NCBI GenBank assembly: GCA_963920665.1
Contig: OY987268.1
Coordinates: 17,610,501 to 17,674,500 of the forward strand
Source: Straminergon stramineum
Lineage: Eukaryota > Streptophyta > Bryopsida > Hypnales > Calliergonaceae
Direction: 5' to 3'
DNA: 64,000 bases
The translations under genes and the position numbers were made by a program. Below are positions 36,716-48,507 of the stretch, piece by piece; positions within the stretch are counted from its first letter, which is position 1; every line of letters starts with the position of its first letter. The notes under the pieces are model-generated. The model saw nothing but the letters and a program-made list of their open reading frames with translations. It made no database searches and was not told where the DNA came from.

Positions 36716-39162
36716 TTCCATGCTATGTCAAATATAAAAAATATTCAATTTTTTTAGAGGTGACATTCCATTTGTTGAGTTTTATGATGTTTTAAATGTC
36801 TAATGTGTAGAGAGAAACTACATTATAGGAATAGCTTCCTCTTGTCAAACAAAAAACAATCCTAAAGTTTAAATCTAATGTTAAAACTAGTTTTCATGAA
36901 GTCCAAAAGTTGCCTCCTTTGCTTTTCAAGAGTCCCTCCCTAAATTTTTATTGGCCAACAATTCTAATTTTCACCTTACAAATAATGGATACTTCCATGT
37001 AGGTGAAATTTTTTATAATAAGAGGCCTTGCGGGAGGGATTTTCTTGCAAAGCCATTGCCAATGGTTTATATGTTTGGACTCATAATCTTAACCCCTGAA
37101 GGCCACAATTTGGATTAGAAAGATTCCAGTTGTATCTTGGAGGGTTTTGAAATTGGATGTACATTTGAATTTGCAAGCTTTTCAATTCATCTCATGGAAC
37201 TATGTATTTCACTTTGTTTCTCTTGCAACTTCAAAGTTAGACGAAATCATTATCAAGTTCCAACCTCTACATCTCTTATTCTAAACCTCCAATGGTTGAA
37301 TAGAATAAAAAATTATTTCCTAAAGGTTTCAAGGAGTTTAGAAATGTTGGGAAGTTGTCCATTGATTATTAAATATTTATTTATGGGAGTTGAAAAGGAA
37401 ATCACAACTTAAAAACTAGAATTGGACTAGATTGTTGTCTTATTACAATCTATTGTCATATAGAATAGTGCTAATGGATTGTGACCATAGGCAACCTATT
37501 GGAATAAAGAATGAAGTCTTTCACCTCTTTTCTTTGAAAATCTTCACCAAGAATAAGCAAGATAACATTTTCAACAAAACAACAGGTCACTTTAATGTAA
37601 AGAAGAGACAATATTCTATAGTTGTCAAAGATTGAAAATTTCACTATGAGGTGAATTGGTGAAGAAACAATGGCATCATATACAACAAGCCTCTATAATG
37701 ACAATAACTAACTCATATGCAAATATTCTTCAATAGTTATTTTCTCCATGTTAATGAACAAAATAACCATTTTCCACATGAACATCAAATATTCCTTGCC
37801 ACCATTGCTTAGAGTGATGATGTGAGCAAAGACATAGTATCATTTCTTTCAAAATAGTTTTATAAATGTCTTTTCAAACATCTTTGATTATACAATTATA
37901 TTTAAAATATCATTAGCTTGAATTACTCTCTAATTTCCACAATAGCAAATCAAGTTTTTGACACCATGTATCAATTGGGAATTACACAATTGTTTTGATA
38001 CTTATCATTTTTTGCTTCTTGAAGAACCTCTAAAATTATTCTAATTGTAGGAAATTCCCATAGATTTATGATTTTCATATGGAATCTTTAGTTTCCAATT
38101 GATTTCCAACACACCGACTCATTTGAAATTTGGTTTGTCAAATCTTGATCACTATAGTACCAATACTAATTGAAGCCATCATTATATGAAAGACCACTTG
38201 TGAAAATGTTAGAGTATGTGATTCTCTATAGCAATCAATTGAGCATATGTAGTGCAAATTCCTTTACAAATCCACACATCCATTTACTAGAGTTTATCAA
38301 TTCTATTAGTTGATAGATAGATCCTAAGATAGTAGAAAATAAATTGGAGAAAATCAATGGCAAGACAAAAGACTTCATTTGAAAATCTGTACAATTAATC
38401 ACTCTGAGAGCCTCATTGCCTTGTACAACAAATGGGCACCTCCTAGTAAGGATGGAACCATAAATACGTAAAATGTAATCACATTACAATCAACTTGTAG
38501 TCAAAATCTCCTCTACCACTTGTAAAACTGGAGGACTCATCCACCTATTTCCTTTGCAAAACTCGCCAAAGAAATGGAGACAACCAATGGCTCTGACTCC
38601 ATATTTGTAGCCAACTAGAAAAAAACTCCTTAACACACTATCAAATCTCTAGCCATGAAACTCTCATTGATAAATCTCACTACAATATGATCAATATAGA
38701 ACCAAACTCACAAGCATACTATATGAGCATACTCTAAAAGAAAGTCCATGTGAGAAATCATGCTAATGGGCATGGTTCAAGGAAGGTAGCAAAAACTAAC
38801 ACTATAGGAAAAAAATTGTGCCTTTATGTTCTTTAATAAAAAAATATGTTTTGCAGGTCACAATAATTGAAGCACTAATAAGGGATATTGAAGAAACCTG
38901 GAGAGGATGATATTGTGCCCCAACTCAAGTCCACAAAATGTGAATCTCCAAACAACACTAGAGTATGAAGTCATCATCCGAAAATTGCAAAAGAAAAAAT
39001 ACAAAACATGCTCATATCCATTATGAGCTTGATTTTCCGGTCAAACAAATTGCAGCTAATTCCTAGTAGTGATGTCATCGACTAAACATTGATAAACCCC
39101 ACCTCAAACTTGTTGGTCAGCCAAATGACCCACATAACTTGTGTAACAATAGGACGAGAGGT
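36716..39162. other. AT-rich intergenic sequence
   Basis: CpG-poor, no recognised gene. Short open frames at 37137-37635 have no recognisable content. Confidence 0.45.
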
Positions 39163-39514
39163 TTATTGCCAAACATGATACGGCTCCTGCCACAAATCGT
39201 CATTTACTGCCATTGGTTGAATCACGTCATTGAGAGAATTGGGCACATGCTCAAGAGTGAGTGAGTTAAAATCCACCGTTGCATCCATCTCCCATTTTTC
39301 GATTGGCCCAACAAAAACATCAACAATAACACCTCTATGACTAGAACTACCATTGTCCATTGTAGTTCTAGAGTTATGAGCTACAAAATTAGACTCGGAT
39401 AATACACTAGACCATTGTGATTATACACTACTATGACCCTCAGAAAGTGGATCAATGTTCACATAAGAAACCTGCTAGTCTCTCAAAGGACCAATAGAGA
39501 CATACCTCTGAGGG

Positions 39515-40622
39515 TGTCGCGCCCCTTAGTGACACTTACCACCTTAAGCTCACTTTCCAAACACTTAACACCTTAGTGCCACTAAGGTTCACGCTCTCCT
39601 AACACTGCACATGCCCCGCACCCACAATTTTAGGTTCCAACTCAAGTCACGGGGTTCCCCATTCCTCCGTGACTCCCAATCCTTACCTTGCAATACTTAA
39701 CTCCCACAAGACACCGGGCATGTCATTTGATGATATGGGGCGGAACTTCCATTGATGTCCAAGCACTCGGTGAGGCACTACTCCCACTGGTGCTAACCGC
39801 CCTTGAATGGGACCCAACTCCCCACTAGGCCCAACGCAACTCATTTTGGGATTCACCAAACGGGACTCACACCATGGCCTAGTGTGAAGTGGGACACCAC
39901 CCAACCGGTATCAAGGAGTGCACAAGCACTCCATGGTAACACACAAGTGGTGGTGAGGCTCCAACACTAACCTCACCACCGGGGGCCACTTAGGCTCACC
40001 ATGGCACCATCTGAGAGTGAGGAGGGAGACCACCCCTCCTCATAGTACTCTCTGCGGGATTCGGCAGCCCCCCCCCCTTGTATGTCAAGGGGGACTCCCA
40101 AACACCCTTTGGTTTTGGAAGATCACCCCGTTTCTCCCGATTCGCACTACTTTGGGACTCCCGAACTTCCACCCGGCATAACTTTGCGGTCCGGGATCCA
40201 AATCGCACATGCGACCCCATTTTCGACATCTACGCGACGCGTAGATGCCGATGGACTACTCACTTGCTCCATTCGGACAAGTACTCGCAAAGATATCGCC
40301 CTCCAAAGATTCGGGACACTCTCGGCGCGGCCAGGGCACTCCCGGCGCGACCGGGACACCCCCAACTTTGAACGCCCATAACTTTTGACTCGCAAGTACA
40401 AATCACGCATTCTTTGGACGGTTAGAAGCGTCTTCTCAAGACCTTTCCAAGCATGTATCACACGCCTCCAAATTCGTCCGGATTAGAGCGCTACATCGCT
40501 CTGATCGCTCGGGACTCCTAGTCCCCCTCACCTCATCTCTTGCAAGGCTTGGGGAGTCACCTTCAATGTCCCCCTTGCTCACCAAGGTGGCACGGGCACG
40601 CCTTGTGATGAGGGTCGTGACA
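39515..40622 (-). mobile_element. Solo LTR 1 (1108 bp), minus orientation
   Basis: Read on the minus strand it begins TGTCACGACCCTCATCACAA and ends GGGGCGCGACA. It is flanked by GAGGG on both sides (39510-39514 and 40623-40627), a perfect 5-bp target duplication. It is the same family as 41245-42535 but about 180 bp shorter, lacking the segment near 41530-41690. No internal retrotransposon coding is present, so it is a solo LTR. Confidence 0.88.
40227..40247. repeat. 21-bp palindrome in solo LTR 1
   Basis: CATCTACGCG, one central base, then CGCGTAGATG: perfect 10-bp arms. The matching site in the other LTR copy carries compensating changes (see 41783-41803). Confidence 0.85.
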
Positions 40623-41244
40623 GAGGGCTTGTAGAAACAATTGAAGCCTATAAATCATTAATTGTAACAAGAGGGGGAATATAAGAAGTTGTAGCATCAA
40701 TAAGAGATGAGTTGGAAATGAGAGTTGACTGTGGAAGTTGTTGCACAATTGGTTTCATCATTGATGCACCTCCTACTCTATTGGGAAGCTTATATAGGGA
40801 TGAAGCTGCAACAACTCTATTAGGAAGCAAATTCAAACTCCACATGGAACGTTAGTGAGGGGTTGTAGTTGAAGTGAATGCTCTTTCAAATTTGACATTA
40901 GGATTGGATATAGTTGTAGGGACTGGACCTCCTACTTTTCCAAGCCTAAAATGGATTGGGAGTATAGAGTGAAGATTATAGGAGAGCAGATGAATTTGGA
41001 GAGATTCCACCTCCTATTCTTCTAAGCCTCAAATTAGGGTTGGGCGTAGTGTGTGGAGGTTGAGAGTGAGAGGGTGTAGTTATGAAGACTAGTCTTTCAG
41101 GTTTGGGAGTAATGAGTAGAGGTTTAGGGCCAGAGGTTATAATTGAACGGAGTCTATCTCTTGACTTTTGAAGCCTATAAATAGGATTGGGAGTAGTTAG
41201 GGGAGGTTCATCTTCTGTTCTTCCAAAAGGTGGTGGAGATGTAA

Positions 41245-42535
41245 TGTCACGACCCTCATCACAAGGCATGCCCATGCCACCTTGGTGAGCAAGGGGGACA
41301 TTGGGAGTGACTCCCCAAGCCTTGCAAGAGATGAGATGAGGGGGACTAGGAGTCCTGAGCGATCAAAGCGTAGTAGCACTCTGATCCGGACGAATTTGGG
41401 GGCGTGTGATACATTCTTGGAAAGGTCTCGAGGAGAAGCTTCTATTAGTCCAAAGAACGCGTGATTTGGACTTGTGAGTCAAAAGTTATGGGCGTTCAAA
41501 GGTGGGGGTGTCCCGGTGACGCCGGGACACTTAAGGGCTAGGAGGTAGGGGTTCATGAGGAATTCCTCCATGAAGTATGTCATGTAGCATATCCTTGGAA
41601 AGATAAGAAGACAAGGATGCTAGATTGACAAGCATTACGAGGTTCTAAGGTAGGAGCCTTAAGTTATGGCCAAGAGAAGCACCATGGTGAAGGCGTGACG
41701 CCTCTCCTAGTGGACCCGAATCTTTGGAGGGCGATAACTTTGCGCGGAATTGTCCAAATGGGGCAAGTGAGTAGTCCATCGGCATCTACTCGTCGAGTAG
41801 ATGTCGAAAATGGGCTTGCATATGAGATTTGGAGCTTGGACCGCAAAGTTATGCCGGGTGGAAGTTCGGGAGTTCCAAACTAGGGCGAATTGGGAGAAAT
41901 GGGGTGGTCTTCCAAAACCAAAGTGGTTTTGCGAGTTCCCCTTGACATACAAGGGGGGGTCTGCTGAATCCCATAGAGAGTACTATAGGAGGGGTTGCTC
42001 TCCCTCCTCACTTCCTCTTGGAGCCTTGGTGAGTCCCGGTGACTAAAGGTTGGTGGTGTGGGGTCACCACCACTTCAAGGCACCATGGGACACTTGTGGG
42101 TGTCCCGTGGCACCGGTTGGGTGGAGTCCCACTCCTCGCTAGGCTATGTGGAGGTGTCCCGAATGGTGAGTCCCGGTTAGTGACGAAGTGGAAAGTAGCA
42201 AATATACAAGGAACCTAGTATGGAGTTGGGATGACACTCAAGCGTAGTTAGGACCATGGTGAGTAGTGCTACCATAGGTCCTTACACAATAAGATGGAAG
42301 TTCTGCCCTATATTACCAAGTAACATGCCCCGGTGTCATAATGGGTGTGTGTGTGTGCTAGTAGTCTCGGTGACTGGGATTTAGCACAAAGAGTTGGAAT
42401 GGGAGACTAACATTGGATGTGCGTGGCATGTGCAGTGTTAGGAGAGCGTGACCCTTGGTGCCTCTAAAGTATTAAGTGCTTGGAAAACATTGGAAGGTGG
42501 ACTTAAAGTGGTAAGTGTCACTAAAGGGCGCGACA
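41245..42535 (+). mobile_element. Solo LTR 2 (1291 bp), plus orientation
   Basis: Begins TGTCACGACCCTCATCACAA and ends GGGCGCGACA, with TGTAA before (41240-41244) and TGTAG after (42536-42540), a 5-bp target duplication with one mismatch. It is homologous to the inverse of 39515-40622. Removing it with one target copy rejoins an open minus-strand frame exactly, which confirms the boundaries. A short GT run lies near 42345. Confidence 0.88.
41783..41803. repeat. 21-bp palindrome in solo LTR 2
   Basis: CATCTACTCG, one central base, then CGAGTAGATG: perfect 10-bp arms. Relative to LTR 1, one base of each arm is changed in a way that keeps the pairing. Confidence 0.85.
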
Positions 42536-44773
42536 TGTAGATCTTGAAACCAAGCAACTTGAAACAGATTTCTTCAAACCCACTAGTTGCAAAGGTTGAG
42601 AAACTTTGCCTTGGCCTTTGCTCTTGAGGTGGATGACAAAATGATCTCTCTTTATTGTTGTGGGTACATGCATGACTACTCTTGGGGACTCCACTAGCGC
42701 TATAGGAGTGATTGGGAGTACGTATGAAGGAAGTGTCTGTGAAAGGGTTGTTTGAAGGAATTGAAGGGATCTACTTTTTCCTCTTGGATCATCACTCACA
42801 ATTAGATAAAGACTTTCAATGTCTTCAAGCTAAAATTGTTGGTGACAAACTACTATATCCAAAGCTCTGTAATTGTCTACTAAGTCATTAAAATGTCTCA
42901 CTTCCACTTCACTACCTTCGGAGTGATAGTGAGGAAGATTGTAACAAAGTATTAAATCCAAAGCTCTTTAATTGTCTTCCCAAATCATCCCAATTAAAGT
43001 TCTGAAAATGCACTAAATCTTCTACTGGGGTTGTATCTTCAATTGGCAATCAAAATTTACCTGTCGATCTAGTCATAGGGGCCGTAACTAAAGAAAAAGA
43101 CTGACATTTTTCAATTTTTTGAAGGCTTTTCCAAGATGGCTCTTCTATTGCATGGGAGTGATCCTTGGAATTATTCCCTCACCCCATAGAGTATATGGAG
43201 CTAATGAATCACAAACATATCAATGACATTGCAAATTAAAGCCACCAATAAGTTCTACATCTATGAATAATAAGCAGAAATACATATGCTTGCATAGTAT
43301 GAAGTAAAGAGCTAGTAAACAACCAAAATCCTAGAAGATTTGGAGAAAAAAATAACACAAGATTAAATATCATCACAGACAATGCTAATGTAGTCATATT
43401 CACTACATTTCAAAGCTAGTAACAAAATGCAAAAAGAATGTTCGACACATAAAACAATTGTCACATTAGACTACGTCACAGGATGTCCAATAAAATTGTT
43501 TCAAAAACTCTTAAACAAATCGTAAAGAGAATCTGTCTCATGAGGTCTTTCTATGGTTACAATGATTATATTGATATAGAGGCTTCCCTATGTACAAGAA
43601 AATGCCTGCATATGATCTCTGTGACCATAAAAAGACCTCCCATGAATCAAGGGGAAGATTTTCTCAAGGATGTTGCCAAAAATTTCCTGCAACAGTCAAT
43701 TTTTTTCAAAAATCCTCATAAGCATCTCATTGCAAAGACATAATAGTTTTATTACTAAAACAAGGCTCACCCACATGTGCACAGTAATTGGAATGAAGAG
43801 TGCTTTTGAATGGAAAGTGTACACATAGATACCTAGCATGTAGAAAATCCCTACAAACCACCTGCATAACAAAATACAAATTGTCTCAAACCAAAAAGCA
43901 AACAAGTCTCCAAAAATTTGAAACACATACAAAAAATGTTCTCAACATTGGATAGGCTACTTATAGGTCCCCTTTCCCTAGTCATAACCAGCTCATCCAG
44001 TTTGTTTGTATGACGAAACAACATTAGGTACTACATCAAAAGTGCCTGGATCCATATCCAAAATACAACAATCATCGTCATCCAATGTACTTCTAACTAT
44101 TCTTGCCTTGTTTCTTTTCACTTTCACATTATTTGTAGGTTTGTCGATTATCCTCACATTGTCATTGTCCACATCCATGTTGAAAACCTATCCATGAAAG
44201 AAGTATCATAAGTTACCAAAACCAAGACAATTTACAACATTGTAATATGCTCTATGCAAATACACAAAAATAGCATCTTCTATTTTGAAGTGAGGATCGG
44301 ATTTTCAAACAAGCAATACACTCTTCATTCTATTTAGTATACTAATTCGAAATTGAAAAATAGTAGACTGATCATCGAGCAAATCACACTTTTCATGTTC
44401 CTATGTGTAGATGACATATTGCACGTCAACATTAATTAAAAGATGACACCAGATAGAAATAAATAATGCAGCTATCATCTCTAACATGACCAATCTACAA
44501 TAGTGACGTTACCTTTGCTAAATACAAGAGTATTGTTGGTCCATCCTGGTCTTGGTTGTTCTCTTCATCATCCTCATCTGAACTACTGCTCAAATCGAGA
44601 TAAATCGGCTCCTAAACCATATTTGCAAGCAATAGAGCACGCAATGCGCAAGACCTAAAATTTCAACCTAAGAAAATCTTGAAAGCAATTGTAACAACAT
44701 ACTTGTCTTCCCTCATTCTTCTCCAAATCACATGGACTTTGATCGGCGACAAAATGCACATAGAATCTATATT

Positions 44774-44803
44774 ACATGGACCTAAACTACTTTATGACCT
44801 AAA
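44774..44803. repeat. 30-bp direct repeat, left copy
   Basis: ACATGGACCT(A/G)AACTAC and the following TTTATGACCTAAA occur here and at 45714-45743 with one mismatch, bracketing the 37-bp repeat array. Confidence 0.8.
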
Positions 44804-45019
44804 ATGAAAAGAGTGTGACTAGGTATAGTCATTTAAAATATCATTTGATTGAGTTCTAGTGCTAAATACAAATAAACATGAATATGACTTCTTGAAGTAA
44901 CATGGTGATTATAGAAACATCAAAATGTGTTGGTGTGCTAACAATACTTTGAATAATCTAACTGCATTTAGTCATGAAATTTTAAAATGACATTTGTTGG
45001 GCATGGTCTCATCATTCAA

Positions 45020-45427
45020 AATAAATGACTCTTAGTAGTCATGTCCCACATGAACTAGAAAATGACTAATAGTTGTCATTATTTAGAGGAACAAGGAATA
45101 TGACTACGAAGAGTCTTTTTCCATTGTACCTCAAAAAATGACTCATAGAAGTCATTTTCATCGTCTACTAAAAAATGACTGCACATAGTCATATATCACG
45201 TGAAGGATAAGATGGCTCATTCTAGTCACATTTCATGTCATCCAAAAATATGACTACACACAGTTGTTTACCATGTCAAAAAAATGACTTGTTATAGTCA
45301 CATTCCACATCATCTAAAAATATGACCACATATAGTCATATACCACGTCAAAGGAAAAATGACACAATGCAGTCACAATCCACGTCATCCAAAAATATGA
45401 CTAAAAGCAATCACATGCCACGTAGAC
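45020..45427. repeat. Array of eleven 37-bp units, each with a small palindrome
   Basis: Consensus unit: AAAAATATGACT, four to six variable bases, then ATAGTCATAT and CCACGTCATC. ATGACT and AGTCAT are inverse to each other, so each unit could form a short hairpin, and the variable bases fall in its loop. CACGT/ACGTCA cores recur between palindromes. Looser copies of ATGACT/AGTCAT extend to about 45660, where TTTTGTTGTAGTG, a CACTA-like terminus, follows. It may be the subterminal repeat block of a CACTA transposon. Confidence 0.75.
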
Positions 45428-45713
45428 TTTTTTTCTTTGCCCAGGCAGCTCTAGAGAAAGTCAAGTCTCCAAAAGTAGTCAACATATATGCCACATTGGC
45501 AAAATATGCCTACTTATACCCCCAAAGTACGATGACTACAAATATGACTCATGTCCAAAGCAACTAGTTGGTAATGACCAGACCCAATCATGTCACGCAT
45601 CATCTACAGTAATTTCTGTGTGAGTCATATTTTCAAATTTTATGACTCATTGTAGTCATTTTCTGCAATCATAAAACATCCATTTTGTTGTAGTGACAAC
45701 AATCCAATTGATC

Positions 45714-45743
45714 ACATGGACCTGAACTACTTTATGACCTAAA
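45714..45743. repeat. 30-bp direct repeat, right copy
   Basis: Right-hand partner of 44774-44803. Confidence 0.8.
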
Positions 45744-47870
45744 TTGCTTCTCAAGGCCTCTAGCTCCACTACGAACCTCTGAACAAACACCCGTCATTGA
45801 AATCTCGCACTAATTACAAAAGTAACCCAATTCCCCTTGCCAACAACAATTCTTTCTTGCTACATTTCACAACACAAAACCAAAAAAATTTCAAGCTGTC
45901 TAGCTAAGAATATGAGCCTTTATTCTCAGCATGTAGGAAATAAAGAACCTTTTGAAAGAACAAATTCAACAAATTAAGCAAAAGCCACAACTCTCTTCAG
46001 AAGAATCTTTGATTGTTAACTCATCATCCTAATGTATCGCAATACCAATACCCAAACACAAAAACATAATGGCAGAGTAGCCTATGCATTGAAAAAAAGC
46101 AGCAACTTGGGAGAATCCAATGCTGCAAAAGTTGGCATCTAAAATCCACAAGGAAGGAGGGAGCATTGATTGGTTCTTACAAAAAGGCCTTGAAGGCAAG
46201 TAAGAATATTTAGAGAGGAAGATGTAGCCAAGAAGGTTGACACCTAGTTTGCCATAACTTATAAGCAAAGTCTGTGCAAAAACACGCACTTACGAAGAAA
46301 CATATACGATAGCTTGATTTCAAAGTTTTTGTAGTGTTGTGTTGCTTTTCGTTGTGTCTACATTTGGTTGGCTTTCTTGGGCTTGGGATCGGATGAATGC
46401 TCTAAGATATTTAGTCTATTTTTGCTCAAGGAGAGTGTTCAACATTGACGTACCCCATTTACTGTAGTGTATGCAACACTACTTTAGCACAGTTAGACTA
46501 TTTTAAATTGATGCATGTTAAATTTTTTTGTATTGTAGGAACATCCACAGCTAAACTTTTTTATAATGACACTAATTTTGCCCCTTTACTTTCACTACTA
46601 GTGTATAGTAAGGTGGTACACCCAAAATCACTTTGTGTCTATAATTGTCATCAACATTGTTTGTACATTTCCAAAATCAATATTTATCTATATTGAAGAA
46701 ATGATTTTTGATCATTGACCAAGAGAAATTGATCCTTCATTATTTTAGCATAAAAAATCTACATGTTGCATTGAAACCTTTTTACATTTGTCAACAAGAA
46801 AATATGAAAATTTAACCAATTTAATAATAGTAACTATGAATTCATTTAAAAAGTGGTGCTTTTGGATGTCTCTACATTATTGGTTTCTTGAGGTGCATCT
46901 TATGTACTTTTAGATGATTATTATTTACTAGGTTCCCTCATTTGTTTAATTTGACCTTCTCTTCAGAAGTATTATGGACTATGATGTACATGTGCCCAAC
47001 AAATTATCATTTTTTGTAGCATACTTATATCATACTCTAACTATTTTACCACTAATATCATTGTCTTCCAAGGAACTAAATTAAAGGTCTTAGAGTGAAT
47101 GTTTAATTATGAAGGAATTTGCATGCTAGGATTTGAGAGATTCTACAATTGGGATAACTTTCATTAAATTCTTCAATAGAGTTGATCATTGACTTTTTAT
47201 TGAAACTTTTGGGGTTTGTACTCATGATGAAATTGTCAATCATTAAGAAAATTATGTATACTACTTCTTTGTTGAAGTACTTTTGACTTCCAAAGTCCAT
47301 ACTTCTTCGTTGAAATAATAAAATTACCAAAGTTTTTGCATTCCCCATAATTTCTATCATTGCACCTCTCAAAATATTTACTTCGCCTTGCACTATGCTA
47401 GATCATGTCCATAATCACTTATTTGATTGGTTATGGGTGCCTTCACCTCAATGGTTAGTTGCGTTTCTTACCAAATAACTAATCAAAGTTGGTAAATGTG
47501 ATTCAACAAATGCTTTAAAATAAAGAGATTCCTTTTTCCCAAAAAATAATTCCCCCAAAATTTCAGCATCAATTTCTAGAAATATTTTTGCCAACCTTGA
47601 CCATTGGCTATAATATACTACAAGTTTACAACTTTCTCATATGGAATTTGGATTTTACATGAAGGTCAGATTCATCATAAATTCAGTAATTTTTTTTGCT
47701 AAAAAAGTGCCACATGTCATCTTGAGAATGGTGTGAGGTGATGTGGCCCCCTGAAAATCTGACGTGGAAATTCAATTTTGGCTTCTAAGTGCTGAATCAG
47801 ACCTTCACATACGATATTTAGACATGATTTACATTTGTTTGGGCCTGTCTGTAGGAGTTTCAGTGACGAT
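45744..47870. other. AT-rich intergenic sequence
   Basis: No gene or clear repeat recognised. Open frames are short and lack recognisable content. CpG becomes frequent again at about 47750. Confidence 0.45.
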
Positions 47871-47873
47871 TTA

Positions 47874-48291
47874 GAGCATCCCCCCGCCAACACGTTGGAC
47901 AGGCTCAATATGCTGGTTGAAGGCGCCCGGGCTAATATTCTTCCCCACTGCAGGCATGCCATATAAAAAAAAATGGCTGGCCACGCTCAAATTTGAAGAG
48001 GGCACTATCAACTGGAGTGGCTTCAGCGTGCCACACTACAAGCTTGACATTCAATGCTGGCGTGGTCCTCGAGGTGCCGACCTCCCCCAACTGGCCTCCG
48101 TATGGCTGCAGCGTTTTTGCAATTAGATTTTAAAATAAAAAACCACCCTTCAACGAAATGTTGAGCTTCGCGCTCCTTGCTGGCGTGTCTGCGGTGGGGC
48201 ACAGCAGGAGCAGTGACTCCAAACAGTTCAAACCCACACGCCAGACCTCCTCCTGGCGCCCCTCTCTGGCGCGTCTGGCGTGGGGATACTC
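47874..48291. mobile_element. 418-bp Harbinger/Tourist-like MITE
   Basis: Starts GAGCATCCCCCCGCCA and ends TGGCGTGGGGATACTC, with TTA on both sides (47871-47873 and 48292-48294). A TTA target and GAGCATC-type ends are typical of PIF/Harbinger MITEs in plants. The element is GC-rich and still has CpGs. It lies about 220 bp upstream of the PPR start codon. Its short open frames are probably not genes. Confidence 0.8.
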
Positions 48292-48316
48292 TTAGCTTGA
48301 GAGCATTTCAGGGCAA

Positions 48317-48325
48317 TTAGGGTTT
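48317..48325 (-). promoter_or_regulatory. Telo-box upstream of the PPR gene
   Basis: AAACCCTAA on the minus strand, about 185 bp before the PPR start. Telo-boxes act in either orientation in plant promoters of translation and organelle-biogenesis genes; a role here is inference. Confidence 0.35.
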
Positions 48326-48507
48326 GAGTGCAGACAGGTTAACATTTGTTTGGGCCTGTCTGAAGCTTGTCGAGTCCACTCTTTCTCGCACCTTTGCAAC
48401 GTTCAGGCAAACCTCCATAAGCGACCTTCTGTCTGAAACTAAGTGAGGATATCAATGAATACGATTTTTAGTTCTAAAATTTGGGTCTTGAAGGATTAGC
48501 TGCAGGT

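Larger units (their letters stand above)
39163..44611 (-). pseudogene. Unidentified multi-exon gene broken by two solo LTRs
   Basis: Coding-like pieces run down the minus strand. Exon 44513-44611 (33 codons, phase 0, AG before and GT after) encodes an acidic stretch with IYLDLSSSSDEDDEE, which resembles a SUMO-interacting motif. It can splice to 44187-43993, which contains IVRSTLDDDDCCILDMDPG. Further pieces read near 43170-42920 (LVHFQNFNWDDLGRQLKSFG) and 42829-42536. The latter continues in frame at 41239-40979 once the LTR at 41245-42535 is removed. That part is proline-rich with repeated TPNP-type blocks and ends in a stop. More stop-broken frame follows through the second LTR to a last open piece at 39360-39163. 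I recognise no family; it could be a host gene or cargo of a transposon. Confidence 0.5.

Noticed and set aside
37091..37104. Another TTAACCCC-type transposon end
   Set aside because: No matching GGGGTTAA end was found within a reasonable distance.
39515..42535. A single foldback transposon with 1.1-1.3-kb inverted arms
   Set aside because: Each arm has its own 5-bp target duplication (GAGGG; TGTAA/TGTAG) and TG...CA ends, so they are two separate solo LTR insertions.
38803..45709. One large CACTA element from CACTATAGG at 38803 to TTGTAGTG at 45709
   Set aside because: The two termini match poorly beyond CACTA and the 3-bp flanks differ (TAA against ACA).
47917..48126. 69-codon open frame upstream of the PPR gene
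   Set aside because: Lies wholly inside the Harbinger-like MITE and shows no protein similarity.
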